Assembly (NCBI RefSeq): GCF_004786095.1
Contig: NZ_RHPJ01000001.1
Location: 186,001 to 250,000, forward strand
Direction of reading: 5' to 3'
Length of the DNA stretch: 64,000 bases
From: Serinibacter arcticus
Lineage (GTDB): Bacteria > Actinomycetota > Actinomycetes > Actinomycetales > Beutenbergiaceae
Shown: positions 43,962 to 54,924 of the stretch, one piece after another
Layout: each line of letters opens with the position of its first letter
Numbering within the stretch: the stretch's first letter is position 1
The notes under the pieces: model-generated
The model's database searches: none
Told to the model about the DNA's origin: nothing
The model's input: the letters and a program-made list of their open reading frames with translations, nothing else
Position numbers and translations under genes: made by a program

Positions 43962-45646
43962 GCGCGGGCCCGACGTGCGGCGGCGCGGATCGACTCCAGC
44001 GCCGCGAGCTCGGCGCCGACGTACGTGACCAGGTGCTCCTGCGCGACGCCGTCGATGCTGCGTCGCAGCCGGGCCCGAGCGCGTCTCGCCCGCCGCGCGG
44101 CCCCGACGTTCGCGGCCCAGCGTGCGAACGCGGCCGTCAGGATCCCGAGCACCGCTCCCCCGATCGCGAGCACGGTCGGCCACGGCAGCTCGAGGCTGCC
44201 CTGGGTGACCACGGGCGTCAGGAGCGGCGGGACCTGCAGGTACGCCATGACGGCGAGCACCGCGAGCCAGACCAGGCCCGCGGCGAGCGCTCCCGTGAGC
44301 AGCCACTGCCACACGCCGACGGCGCGCCACCAGCGCGCCGGGGCGACGGCACCGACGGAGGTCTGCGTGACGGCGAGGTCGAGGTCGTCCGGCAGCCGCT
44401 GCGCGCGGCCGACGACCTCGGTGTGGACCCGCTCGCCCCAGGTCGCCGGGAGCCGGCTGGTCGCGGAGTCGACGTAGGCGCGGGCGGCGCTGGCGACGGC
44501 GGAGCGCAGCGCGGGCGAGGGCTCCGGGAGCGAGGAGCGGACGAGGTCGGTGGAGGCGCCGGCGACGCCGGACGCACCCGCCGTGGCGGACGAACCACCT
44601 GACGAGCCGACCCCGGGCAGCCGCAGCCCGAGGCTGCGCAGCGGATCCCGGCGGAAGCGCTGCACCCAGCGCGTCGGCGGCCAGCCGGTGTGCGCGACGG
44701 CGTCGCGCACCGCCGATCCGCGGACCGCCTCGACGACGAGCGGCACCCCGGCCGCCTGCTCGAGCGCAGCCGTCAGCGTGGCGTGCGCCCGCTCGGTCGC
44801 GCGCGCCGCGTCGGGCCGCTCGGGCAGGCGCGCCAGGACGAGGTCCGCGGCGCCCGTCAGCTCGGACGAGAGGCGGGCGGCCATCGCGGTGCGGCGCTGG
44901 ACAGCCCCCGAGATGACCTCGCGCAGCTCCTCGAGGCCGGCGCCCGTGGTGGCCGACGTCGCGACCACCTCCGCGTCCAGCCCGTCCTGCTTCACCAGCC
45001 GCGCCAGGTCGGCCAGGCAGGCCGCCGCGTCCTGCGGCGAGAGCCGGTCGATCTGGTTCAGCACGACGACGACCAGGCCCCGCGGCTTGCCCGCCAGCGG
45101 CGCCAGGTAGGAGGAGTGCAGCACGCCGTCGGCATACTTCTGCGGGTTGGTGACCCAGATCAGCAGGTCGGCGCGCTGCGTGACGTGGTCGGCGCGGACC
45201 CGGTGCTCGGCGACGACGGAGTCGTGGTCGGGCAGGTCCAGGAGCATGAGCCCGTCGCGGTGGCGATCGCTGACGGGGAGGTCGTGACGCTGCGGCACGC
45301 CGAGCCAGTCCAGCAGCGCCGTCGACCCGGTCCGCAGGTGCTCGGACTCGGCGACCACGCCCAGGGCGAGCGACGTCGTCGGACGCTGCCGGCTGGTGCG
45401 GGCGACCTCCGCCCCCACGAGCGCGTTGAACAGGGAGGACTTGCCTGCGCCGGTCGCACCCGCGAGGGCCACGACCGTGTGCTCGGCCGACAGCGCGGCC
45501 CGCTCGCCGACGCGCTCCAGCACGGACGTGACGGGGCCCAGCACGTCGGGCGGGAGCCGGTCGTGACCGGCGGTGACGAGCTCGCGCAGCGACGCGGTCC
45601 GGGACGCGAGGTCCGTACCGGTGCGGTGGCCGCCGCGGGCCCTCAC
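43958..45646 (-). CDS. Dynamin-like/YfjP-type GTPase with C-terminal membrane segments (pair A, second gene)
   Basis: A 562-residue P-loop GTPase. G1 is GATGAGKSSLFN (residues 63-74), G3 is DLPDHDS, and G4 is NQID. A helical region follows, then two hydrophobic segments at about 445-468 (WLLTGALAAGLVWLAVLAVMAYL) and 481-500 (VLAIGGAVLGILTAAFARW), and a basic C-terminus. The GTG start overlaps the preceding GTPase stop by four bases, so the pair is made in fixed ratio. It resembles bacterial dynamin-like proteins, which act in pairs on membranes. Cell role not shown. Confidence 0.8.
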   Translation of the reverse strand: MRARGGHRTGTDLASRTASLRELVTAGHDRLPPDVLGPVTSVLERVGERAALSAEHTVVALAGATGAGKSSLFNALVGAEVARTSRQRPTTSLALGVVAESEHLRTGSTALLDWLGVPQRHDLPVSDRHRDGLMLLDLPDHDSVVAEHRVRADHVTQRADLLIWVTNPQKYADGVLHSSYLAPLAGKPRGLVVVVLNQIDRLSPQDAAACLADLARLVKQDGLDAEVVATSATTGAGLEELREVISGAVQRRTAMAARLSSELTGAADLVLARLPERPDAARATERAHATLTAALEQAAGVPLVVEAVRGSAVRDAVAHTGWPPTRWVQRFRRDPLRSLGLRLPGVGSSGGSSATAGASGVAGASTDLVRSSLPEPSPALRSAVASAARAYVDSATSRLPATWGERVHTEVVGRAQRLPDDLDLAVTQTSVGAVAPARWWRAVGVWQWLLTGALAAGLVWLAVLAVMAYLQVPPLLTPVVTQGSLELPWPTVLAIGGAVLGILTAAFARWAANVGAARRARRARARLRRSIDGVAQEHLVTYVGAELAALESIRAAARRARA

Positions 45647-47724
45647 GCGTCGTCCCCGCGGCCGAAGATGCGACGCCAGAAGCCGGGACGGCCGCCGTCC
45701 TCGCCCGTGCCCGATCCTGCGCCCGCTCCTGCGTCGGCGCCGCCGGCGGACGCACCGCCCGACCCACCGGCACCGCCCGCGGCCTCCGCCGCATCGCGCT
45801 GGCGCTGGTAGGGCGAGAGGTGGATCAGCGAACCGGTGCCCGACACCTGGCCACGCAGGTCCGCGCCGCGCAACCGCGGCGCGAGGGTCTGACCGATCGC
45901 CGGGGCGTGCACGGTCCCGACACCGAGACCGCCCTCGCGCTCGACCCGCTCGGCCCGGGCCGCGGCGACGACCGCGTCCACGGCCGAGCGCAGGGCCGGA
46001 CCGTCGTCGGTGGAGATGCCGAGCGCGGCCACGCGGGTCAGGGCGATGGAGGAGTCGGCGTCGAGCACCGACCCCAGACGCTGGTCGAGGCGGCGCGAGG
46101 CCTGGACGGTCAACCGGCGCACGGCGTCGTCCCCGAACGCGGCCTCGAGCACCTTCTGCGCGAGGAGCGCGGTCCCGCCGGCGATGCCGACCTCGGCACC
46201 GGTGAGACCGCCGGTCCCGGCGAACACGACCACCATGACGGCGACGCCGAGCCCGTTGACGCCGAACGACAGCGCGCGGGCCAGGCCGCGCCGGTCCTCG
46301 CCCTGCTCGCGGACGATCGCCAGCACGTCCTCCTGCCAGCCGCGGATCTGCTGCGCGACGACGGCGCGCAGGTCGGCGGTGCTCGCGCCGGTGACGCCCG
46401 TGGAGAAGGCGCCGTCACCCTCGAGCAGGCCTGCGCCCGCGGGATCGGCCCGCCACAGTGCGCGCGTGCGCTCGCGAGCGGTCTCGACGGCGTCGAGCGT
46501 GACGGCCTCGAGCCCGTGGGCGATCGCGACCTCGACCGTGTCGGGACTGACGCGACCGCCGCGGAAGAACGCGCCGACGGCGTCGCGCACCCGGCCCACG
46601 CCGCGCTCGATCGTGCGCATCACGTCGCTCGCCCCGACGAAGTCCTGCCAGCGCGCGAGGACCTCGCCGCGGAGCATCGCGCCGTCCGAGGTCGCCTCGC
46701 TGACCTGCGCGCGCGCCTGCCCGTAGCTGCTGTCCACGGCGTCGGTCAGACGCTGCGCGGCGTCGACCTGGGCGTCGACGGCGTCGGCGAGGGCGCGGAC
46801 GCTGGCCGCGACGTCGTCGACCACGCCGTCGCGCGTGGCGAGCGCGACCTCGTCGCGCGCGCCGGAGTCGGCACCGAGGTCGGAGAGCCAACCGGCGACG
46901 TCGGCCACCGCGGTCTCCGGCAGCATCCCCGTCGCGTCGAGCGGTGCCTCGGGCACGACGAACAGCGGCACGTCCACCAGCCCGTGCGCGGTCATGAGCC
47001 GGGAGAGGTCGACCACCACCTCGTCGCTGCCGTGGTCGACGCGGTCGAGCACGAGCGCGATCTGGGCCCGGCGCGCGGCGGCCTGGCGCAGCAGGTCCCA
47101 GGGGACGGCGTCGGCGTAGCGGGCCGCCGTCGTGACGAACAGCCACAGGTCCGCGGCGGCGAGCAGCTGCGCGGCCAGGTCGCGGTTGGCGGTCTCGAGC
47201 GAGTCGATGTCCGGCGCGTCCAGGAGCGCCATGCCCGGCGGCATGCCCGGGTACGGCGCCAGACGCAGCGCGCGCACCGTGGTCGCGTCCTCGCGCTGGG
47301 GGGCGGCGGCGCCGTCGTCGCGCGTGGTGGCCAGGCGCGGCAGCGTGGGGAAGACGCGCTCGGAGGTGAACCACGGCGCATCGGCCGGGTGGTGCACGAG
47401 GACGGGCGAGCGCGTGGTGGGGCGCAGCACGCCGGGGCGGGTCAGCGGGGCGCCCAGCAGCGAGTTGACGAGCGTGGACTTGCCGGCGCCGGTCGAGCCG
47501 CCGACGACCACGAGGAGGGGTGCGCCGTCGGACCGCAGGCGCGGCAGGAGGTAGTCGTCGAGCTGGTCGGTGAGGTCACGACGGCGGCGCCGCGCCTCCT
47601 CGACCCCGGCTCCCGCCAGCGGCAGCGTGGTGGCCACGAGGCGCCCGCGGACGACGTCGAGACTGCTCATCAGCGTCGCCCTGGCGGAGGCCGCGCCGCT
47701 CCCGGTCTCCGCAGGGGTGCTCAT
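45643..47724 (-). CDS. Dynamin-like GTPase with internal membrane hairpin (pair A, first gene)
   Basis: A 693-residue GTPase. G1 is GGSTGAGKSTLVN, G3 is DAPDIDS, and the G4 position reads LDRVD rather than N/TKxD. About residues 490-540 form a hydrophobic hairpin (NGLGVAVMVVVFAGTGG and AGGTALLAQKVLEAAFG), the likely membrane paddle. The tail is a Gly/Ala-rich linker (about 645-675) ending in an amphipathic GFWRRIFGRGDDA. A CAGGAT ends six bases before the ATG. It heads the operon with the second GTPase and a thioesterase. Confidence 0.8.
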   Translation of the reverse strand: MSTPAETGSGAASARATLMSSLDVVRGRLVATTLPLAGAGVEEARRRRRDLTDQLDDYLLPRLRSDGAPLLVVVGGSTGAGKSTLVNSLLGAPLTRPGVLRPTTRSPVLVHHPADAPWFTSERVFPTLPRLATTRDDGAAAPQREDATTVRALRLAPYPGMPPGMALLDAPDIDSLETANRDLAAQLLAAADLWLFVTTAARYADAVPWDLLRQAAARRAQIALVLDRVDHGSDEVVVDLSRLMTAHGLVDVPLFVVPEAPLDATGMLPETAVADVAGWLSDLGADSGARDEVALATRDGVVDDVAASVRALADAVDAQVDAAQRLTDAVDSSYGQARAQVSEATSDGAMLRGEVLARWQDFVGASDVMRTIERGVGRVRDAVGAFFRGGRVSPDTVEVAIAHGLEAVTLDAVETARERTRALWRADPAGAGLLEGDGAFSTGVTGASTADLRAVVAQQIRGWQEDVLAIVREQGEDRRGLARALSFGVNGLGVAVMVVVFAGTGGLTGAEVGIAGGTALLAQKVLEAAFGDDAVRRLTVQASRRLDQRLGSVLDADSSIALTRVAALGISTDDGPALRSAVDAVVAAARAERVEREGGLGVGTVHAPAIGQTLAPRLRGADLRGQVSGTGSLIHLSPYQRQRDAAEAAGGAGGSGGASAGGADAGAGAGSGTGEDGGRPGFWRRIFGRGDDA

Positions 47725-47799
47725 GGGGCCATCCTGCCTGCTCGGGCGGTCCCGACCGCGTCAGCCACGCCCGCGACGAACGTGGAACTCACACAGCAC

Positions 47800-47832
47800 G
47801 AAGGCCACCACCCCGCCGGGGTGGTGGCCTTC
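47800..47832 (-). terminator. Hairpin terminator after ettA
   Basis: A perfect 15-pair stem (47800-47814 with 47818-47832) and a short GCC loop lie 20 bases beyond the ettA stop and before GTPase pair A. Confidence 0.85.
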
Positions 47833-47852
47833 GCTCGCGGATCGACGCAGGG

Positions 47853-49535
<1,683 letters not shown>

Positions 49536-49626
49536 AGTTCTCCCTCAGAGCTTCAACGGGTGGGTTGTCTGGGGCCAGCCTACGCGCGTGGCCGACGGCG
49601 GCCCCGACCCGTCCCGCGGCGAGGGC

Positions 49627-50190
49627 TCAGAAGGGCGGCTCGCCACCGCCACTCGCGCCCGTGGCGCCTCCGTCGCCGTCGCCGGCCTCGGAGCCCACCG
49701 TCACCAGGTGGGAGACGTCGCGCGGCTCACCGGCCTCCTCCGGCTCGGCGGGCTCGTCGTACGCGCCGGAGCCGGTGATCGACCGGGTGAAGGAGTCGGC
49801 GCTGTGCGGGTGCTCGGTGCCGCCCGACGGCGGGTCCGTGCGCGTCCAGGTGACCTTGCCACCCGCCAGGTCGACCGCCACGCTGCGCGCGATGACGGCC
49901 GGTCCGCTGCGCGGGGCACCCTCCTGCGTGACCCACTCCTCGTGCGAGAGGTCTCCCACGATCGTGAGCGGTGTGCCCTTGCGGACGGTCGCGGCGACGC
50001 GCTCGGCGAGCGCCCGGAAGACGGTGACGCTCACCCAGAGGGTGGCCTTGTCCTCCCAGCCGCCGTCGGGCGAGCGGCGACGGGAGGTGCTGGCCAGCCG
50101 GAAGCTGGTCCAGACGGTGCCGGTCGCGGACGTGCGCAGTTCGGGGACGGAGCCCGCGTTGCCGCGGATCGTGATGGTCGTGTCGTTCAT
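49627..50190 (-). CDS. ssb: Single-stranded DNA-binding protein paralogue
   Basis: A 187-residue SSB. The OB-fold covers residues 1-110: ITIRGNAGSVPELRTSATG, then FRLASTSRRRSPDGGWED and LWVSVTVFRALAERVAATV. The C-terminal half is an acidic, flexible tail that ends GGGEPPF, so the canonical DDDIPF protein-interaction tip is changed. This suggests a secondary SSB, not the replicative one. It lies between ettA and GTPase pair B. Confidence 0.9.
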   Translation of the reverse strand: MNDTTITIRGNAGSVPELRTSATGTVWTSFRLASTSRRRSPDGGWEDKATLWVSVTVFRALAERVAATVRKGTPLTIVGDLSHEEWVTQEGAPRSGPAVIARSVAVDLAGGKVTWTRTDPPSGGTEHPHSADSFTRSITGSGAYDEPAEPEEAGEPRDVSHLVTVGSEAGDGDGGATGASGGGEPPF

Positions 50191-50307
50191 GGTCTGCTCC
50201 TCGGATCGGGGTGGTGCGTGACCCGAGGATGGGCGCGGGGGCCGACGGCGCGGGGGCCTGACCGGACGAGAGGTGACCGCTCCGGCGGGCCGGCGCTCTG
50301 GGGACAG

Positions 50308-51660
50308 TCAGGCGCCGGAGGACGCCGGGGCGAACCGCCCCGCCTCGAGGGTGCGCCGCGCCGCGCCCAGGCGGTCGAGCTCGGCGCGGGCGCCGGCCAC
50401 CGCCGTCGTCACGGAACGCTCCAGCGCGTCCTGCGCCGAGGCGGCGTACGCGGCGGCGGCCTCGGCGCCCTCGCGCTCCAGCCGGGCCCGCCGGAACCGG
50501 GCGAGCAGCCCCGGACCGGGCGTCGCGGCCACCGGCACCTCGCGCAGGGCGGCGGTGGCGGCCTCGGCGATCGCTCCGGCGTCGGGCACGGCGGCGTCGA
50601 CGGCGGAGCGCCACGCCGGCGGCAGCCCGACCGTCAGGTCGCCGACCCAGGCCGTGCGGACGGCCTCGATCCGGGCCCGCGCCGGCTCGCGCACGGAGGT
50701 GACGAGGACGCCGGAGCCGCGATGGGCGGCGGCGAGGGAGTCGGCGACGGCGGGGACGCCGAGGGTCTCGCCCAGGCGCGTCGCGGCGGCCGGCACGTCC
50801 AGGGTCGGCACGGGTGAGGCCCCCAGCGCGCCCGCCAGCGTCGCGCTGAGCGCGTCGAGCTGCGCGCGGACGGCCGAGCGGTTGGTCGAGCTGCGCTCCC
50901 CCGTGCGGCGAAGCGTCTCGCGCAGGGCGGGGATGCCGTCGCCGGTGCGCGCCGACGTCGTGAGGATCTCGACGCCCCCGAGGTCCTCGGAGACGAGCAG
51001 GCGGGCGACGTCGAGCCGCAGCTGGCCGAGCCCGTCGGAGGTGAGGGTGTCGGTCTGGTTGAGGACGACGAGCATCGCGTCCTGCCGGCCGGCGAGGCCG
51101 CGCAGGTACTCCCCGTGGAGGCGGTGGTCGGCGTACTTCTGCGGATCCAGGACCCACACGAGGAGATCGACGAGCGGCACCAGCCGGTCGACCTGGAGGC
51201 GGTGCCCCTGCGCGACGGAGTCGTGGTCGGGCACGTCCAGCAGGACGATGCCGTCCATCGAGCCGGGCTCGGGTCCGGTGAGGGCCTGCTCACCGCGGAA
51301 CCGGCGGTCGCGCGGCACGTCGAGGTGGTCCAGCAGCGCGGTGGCGTCCGAGCCCCAGACCCCCGCGGTGGGCAGCGCGGTCGTGGGCCGGCGGGCTCCG
51401 ACGTCGGCGACGTCGAGGCCCGAGGTGGCGTTGAACAGCGAGGACTTGCCCGAACCGGTGCCACCCACCAGCGCGACGACCGTGTGCTGCACGCCGAGCG
51501 CGAGGCGCGCCCCGACCGTGTCGAGGCCGGTGCGCACGGTGGCGACGACGTCGGGGGGCAGGCGGTCCGCCGACGCATCCACCAGATCCCGCAGCTCGCT
51601 GTGCCTGGCGCTCTCGCGCTCGGTCACGGCGCCGGTCGCGCCACCGTCGTCCCGCGTCAT
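50308..51660 (-). CDS. Dynamin-like/YfjP-type GTPase without membrane segments (pair B, second gene)
   Basis: A 450-residue paralogue of the GTPase at 43958-45646. G1 is GGTGSGKSSLFN, G3 is DVPDHDS, G4 is NQTD. The opening LRDLVDASADRLPPDVVATVR matches LRELVTAGHDRLPPDVLGPV in pair A. It stops about 110 residues earlier and lacks the two hydrophobic segments, so it is probably soluble or membrane-recruited. Starts one base after the upstream GTPase stop (TGAGATG). Confidence 0.8.
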   Translation of the reverse strand: MTRDDGGATGAVTERESARHSELRDLVDASADRLPPDVVATVRTGLDTVGARLALGVQHTVVALVGGTGSGKSSLFNATSGLDVADVGARRPTTALPTAGVWGSDATALLDHLDVPRDRRFRGEQALTGPEPGSMDGIVLLDVPDHDSVAQGHRLQVDRLVPLVDLLVWVLDPQKYADHRLHGEYLRGLAGRQDAMLVVLNQTDTLTSDGLGQLRLDVARLLVSEDLGGVEILTTSARTGDGIPALRETLRRTGERSSTNRSAVRAQLDALSATLAGALGASPVPTLDVPAAATRLGETLGVPAVADSLAAAHRGSGVLVTSVREPARARIEAVRTAWVGDLTVGLPPAWRSAVDAAVPDAGAIAEAATAALREVPVAATPGPGLLARFRRARLEREGAEAAAAYAASAQDALERSVTTAVAGARAELDRLGAARRTLEAGRFAPASSGA

Positions 51661-51661
51661 C

Positions 51662-53329
51662 TCAGGCCTCCCCCGCCAGCATCCGCAGCTCGGCGACGCG
51701 CAGCCGCAGCGCCGCGGCGGCCTCCGGGTCGAACCGCTGCGCGAGCGGCGTGGTGAAACCGGTCGCCTCGGCCGCCACGAGGTTGCGCGCGTGCACGGCG
51801 AGCGCGTCGCGCGCCGCCGCGATCGCGCGGTCGGCCTCCGCGGCGGGCCAGACCCGGCGCGCGGCCGTGGTCGCGCCGTCGATCCCCGCGGCGGCGAGCA
51901 GGAGCAGCGTGCCGCGGCCGGTGGCCTCCAGCAGCGGCGGCGCCTCCGACCCGCCGTCGGCCGCCACCGGGACGAGGGCGGCGACGTCGGCGAGCCATCC
52001 GTCCCAGGCCGCGCGCACCCGCTCGGCGCGCTCGGATGCGGCGACGGCGGAGCCGCGGTCGGCGGCCAGCGCCGATCCGGCCTGCGACGCCGTCGGGGCC
52101 GAGGTCCACGCGTCGCGCACGGCGGTCTCGGCCGTCGCGGCGGCGCGTCCGAGCACGTCGGAGAAGGATCGGTCGACCTCGGCCCGCAGCACCTCGAGGG
52201 CGGACGCGCGCTCGGGCGCCTGCCGGGGCACGCGCCGTCGGGCCAGGAATCCGCGCACCTCGTGCGCGAGGGGCTCGAGCGGTCCGCGGGATCCGGCGAG
52301 CACCAGCCAGCGCGTGGTGGGGCCGCCGTCGGCGAGCGCTCCCTCGGCGAGCTGACTCACGAGGTCGTCGGCGGCGACGGCGGCCGCGCCCGTCGCGAGC
52401 GACGTCAGCTCGGTGGCGGCGTCGGTCTGCGCCACGACGGCGTCGAGCAGCTCGCGGACCTCGGCCCGCAGCGGGCTCCAGACACCGCGCACGGTGCGCG
52501 CGGTGATGCCCTGCGCACCCGCTCGGGTGGCCAGCAGCCCGATCCACTGCGCGACCTCGCGCACGTTCTCGGCGGGCAGGGGGCCGTCGACCGGGCCGGC
52601 GTCGGGCACCACCAGCAGCGGGACCGACCCGAAACCGGACTCGACGAGCCGGGAGAGCAGGTCGCGGCGCACCTCGTCGAGCACGTCGGTCGCGACGCGG
52701 TCGAGCACGACGGCGATGGTCACGCCGCGGCGGCGCACGACGTCGAGGATCTCCCACGGCAGCGCGTCGCCGTAGCGGTGGGCGGTCGTGACGAACAGCC
52801 ACATGTCGGCGGCCTCGACGAGCTCGACCGACAGCCGCCGGTTGCCCTCGTCCACGGAGTCGAGATCAGGGGCGTCCAGGAGCGCGAGACCGGCGGGGAC
52901 GCCGTCGGCCGCCACGACGTCCGCCAGGCGCCGCACGGGGTGATCGGCCACGAGGTGGGCCTCGGCGGGATTGACCACCAGGACGGGGCGCCGGGTCGTG
53001 GGCCGCAGCACGCCGGCGGGGCTGACCGTGCGACCGGCGAGCGTGTTGACGAGCGTGGACTTGCCGGCGCCCGTCGGGCCGCCCACCACGAGGATCGCGG
53101 GCGTGGCCGCCTCGCGCAGCCGCGGGATCAGGTGCGTGGTGATCTGGGCCAGGACGCGGTCGCGCAGGTCGCGGGCGTGGGCGACGCCGGGGACCTCGAG
53201 CGGGAGCGCAACCTCGCTCAGGTGCCCGGCGAGGCTCGTCGCGACGTCGAGCGCGGGGCCGGTCGCGCCCGTGGGTCGGGACGGACGCGCGTCGGCCGCG
53301 TCGGGGCCGGACGGCGTCGTGGAGGTCAC
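51662..53329 (-). CDS. Dynamin-like GTPase (pair B, first gene), altered G4
   Basis: A 555-residue paralogue of the GTPase at 45643-47724. G1 is GGPTGAGKSTLVN and G3 is DAPDLDS. The G4 position reads LDRVA, so the base-specifying acid seen as LDRVD in pair A is lost. The central hydrophobic hairpin is replaced by a short LLLLAAAGIDGATTA stretch and there is no amphipathic tail. CAGGGT ends six bases before the GTG start at 53329. It may be a GTPase with reduced nucleotide specificity acting with its partner. Confidence 0.78.
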   Translation of the reverse strand: MTSTTPSGPDAADARPSRPTGATGPALDVATSLAGHLSEVALPLEVPGVAHARDLRDRVLAQITTHLIPRLREAATPAILVVGGPTGAGKSTLVNTLAGRTVSPAGVLRPTTRRPVLVVNPAEAHLVADHPVRRLADVVAADGVPAGLALLDAPDLDSVDEGNRRLSVELVEAADMWLFVTTAHRYGDALPWEILDVVRRRGVTIAVVLDRVATDVLDEVRRDLLSRLVESGFGSVPLLVVPDAGPVDGPLPAENVREVAQWIGLLATRAGAQGITARTVRGVWSPLRAEVRELLDAVVAQTDAATELTSLATGAAAVAADDLVSQLAEGALADGGPTTRWLVLAGSRGPLEPLAHEVRGFLARRRVPRQAPERASALEVLRAEVDRSFSDVLGRAAATAETAVRDAWTSAPTASQAGSALAADRGSAVAASERAERVRAAWDGWLADVAALVPVAADGGSEAPPLLEATGRGTLLLLAAAGIDGATTAARRVWPAAEADRAIAAARDALAVHARNLVAAEATGFTTPLAQRFDPEAAAALRLRVAELRMLAGEA

Positions 53330-53393
53330 ACTCCCACCCTGCCCCAGGTCGCCGCGGTCGGCCGGGACGCGCGCCGGGACACCGTGAAGAGCG

Positions 53394-53921
53394 TCACGCG
53401 TCGTCGGACGGCGTCGCGCCGGGCGCGACGCCGTCGGGGTCCACCCGCACGAGCCACGCCGACAGGATGCGGGCGAGGTCGGCGCGGTCCTGCGGGTCGA
53501 GGTCGGCCACGAGGCGGTGCTCGTTGGTCATGTGGTCGGTGAAGGCGGCGTCGGCCGCCGCGAACCCTGCCGGCGTGAGGGCGACGACGCGGCCGCGCCC
53601 GTCCTGGGCGCTCCGCCGCCGGGCCACGAGACCGGCGCGCTCGAGCCGGTCCACGCGCTTGGAGACGGCACCCGACGTGACCATCGTGCGGGCCGCCAGG
53701 TCGCCGGGCGTGCGCTCGTAGGGCTCCCCCGCGCGGCGCAGCGTCATGAGGACGTCGAACTCGCCCTGGCTGAACCCGTGCTCGGCGTACACGCGCTCGA
53801 GCTCGGTCATCAGGAGACCGCCGAGCCGGTGCAGCCGCCCGATGACGGCCTGCGGCGCGGGATCGATGTCCGGGCGCTCGCGGCGCCACTCGCGCTGGAT
53901 CTCGTCGACGTGGTCTTCCAC
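53394..53921 (-). CDS. MarR-family transcriptional regulator
   Basis: A 175-residue winged-helix regulator. The DNA-binding region is GFSQGEFDVLMTLRRAGEPYE, then GDLAARTMVTSGAVSKRVDRLERAGLVARR (abridged) and DGRGRVVALTPAG. The GTG start at 53921 follows TAGGAT by six bases. It is divergent from an EamA-type exporter, with palindromes in between that are its probable operators. Confidence 0.9.
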   Translation of the reverse strand: MEDHVDEIQREWRRERPDIDPAPQAVIGRLHRLGGLLMTELERVYAEHGFSQGEFDVLMTLRRAGEPYERTPGDLAARTMVTSGAVSKRVDRLERAGLVARRRSAQDGRGRVVALTPAGFAAADAAFTDHMTNEHRLVADLDPQDRADLARILSAWLVRVDPDGVAPGATPSDDA

Positions 53922-53940
53922 GCCTCGATCCTAGGGCCGC

Positions 53941-53983
53941 TGGAATATATCTTCCAGGGAAGGCATTATATCTTCCATGGAAG
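53941..53983. promoter_or_regulatory. Overlapping TGGAA/TTCCA palindromes between MarR and EamA genes
   Basis: TGGAATATATCTTCCA (53941-53956), CTTCCAGGGAAG (53951-53962) and the perfect CTTCCATGGAAG (53972-53983) lie in a short AT-rich gap. The last palindrome contains the EamA start codon (53977). A CATTAT seven bases before that ATG fits a leaderless promoter. MarR binding here would block the exporter. Confidence 0.65.
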
Positions 53984-54903
53984 CTACATGGCGGTGGATC
54001 CTCGTCACGGCGTTCGCGCCGATCGTCTGGGGCAGCACGTACGTCGTCACGCACACCTGGCTGCCGGCCGACGCGCCGCTGTGGGGTGCGACCCTGCGCG
54101 CCCTGCCGGCCGGCCTCGTGCTGCTGCTCATCGCGCGGCAGCTCCCGCGCGGCTCGTGGTGGTGGCGCTCGGCCGTGCTGGGGGTCCTGACCGTCGGTGC
54201 GTTCTTCGTGCTCCTCTACATCGCCGCGACGACGCTGCCGAGCGGCGTGGCCAGCAGCATCATGGCCGCGGCGCCGATCGCGATGACGCTGATGGCGTGG
54301 GCGCTCGTCTCCGAGCGACCCTCGATCCGCGCCCTGGTGGGCTCGGTGATGGGGATCGTCGGCGTCGCCCTGATCGTCAGCATGGCCGCCGCCGCCGTGA
54401 ACCTCTGGGGCGTGGCGGCCTCGGTGACGGCGATGCTGATGTCCTCGTTCGGCTTCGTGCTCACCAAGCGCTGGCGCAGCGACGCCCCGCTGATCGCCTC
54501 GACGGCGTGGCAGGTCGCCTCGGCGGGCATCTTCCTGGTGGTGGTCGCGCTCCTGGTCGAGGGCGCTCCCCCGGCCCTGGACGGGCCGGCGGTGGCCGGC
54601 TTCGCCTACGTCTCGCTGATCGCGACGGCGGTCGCCTACCTCGCGTGGTTCGCCGGCCTGAAGCGACTGCCCGCCTCGACGGTCGGCATCATCGGGCTGC
54701 TCAACCCCGTGAGCGGGGTGACGCTCGGGGTGCTCGTGTCCGGGGAGCGGCTGACGCTGCCGCAGGCGCTCGGGATCGCGCTGGTGATCGCCGGGATCGC
54801 CGTGGCGACGGTGGTGACCGGGCGGCGGAGCGGACGGAGTGGTGGTCGGTCCCGTGCGGCGGCAGGCGCCGAGGTCGCGATCGAGGCGCGGCGCGCCGCC
54901 TGA
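53977..54903 (+). CDS. EamA/DMT-family exporter
   Basis: A 308-residue membrane protein with about ten helices in two EamA repeats. It starts WRWILVTAFAPIVWGSTYVV, and has IAATTLPSGVASSIMAAAPIAMTL in the first repeat and GIIGLLNPVSGVTLGVLVSGERLTL in the second. The family exports amino acids, drugs or metabolites. The C-terminus is basic. Under probable control of the divergent MarR protein. The substrate is unknown. Confidence 0.9.
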   Translation: MEATWRWILVTAFAPIVWGSTYVVTHTWLPADAPLWGATLRALPAGLVLLLIARQLPRGSWWWRSAVLGVLTVGAFFVLLYIAATTLPSGVASSIMAAAPIAMTLMAWALVSERPSIRALVGSVMGIVGVALIVSMAAAAVNLWGVAASVTAMLMSSFGFVLTKRWRSDAPLIASTAWQVASAGIFLVVVALLVEGAPPALDGPAVAGFAYVSLIATAVAYLAWFAGLKRLPASTVGIIGLLNPVSGVTLGVLVSGERLTLPQALGIALVIAGIAVATVVTGRRSGRSGGRSRAAAGAEVAIEARRAA

Positions 54904-54924
54904 CCACCCTCGGGCCCCGGCGCC

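Noticed and set aside
50273-53542. Open frame antisense to GTPase pair B
   Set aside because: Low-complexity Ser/Arg-rich shadow; the minus-strand GTPases have clear G1 and G3 motifs.
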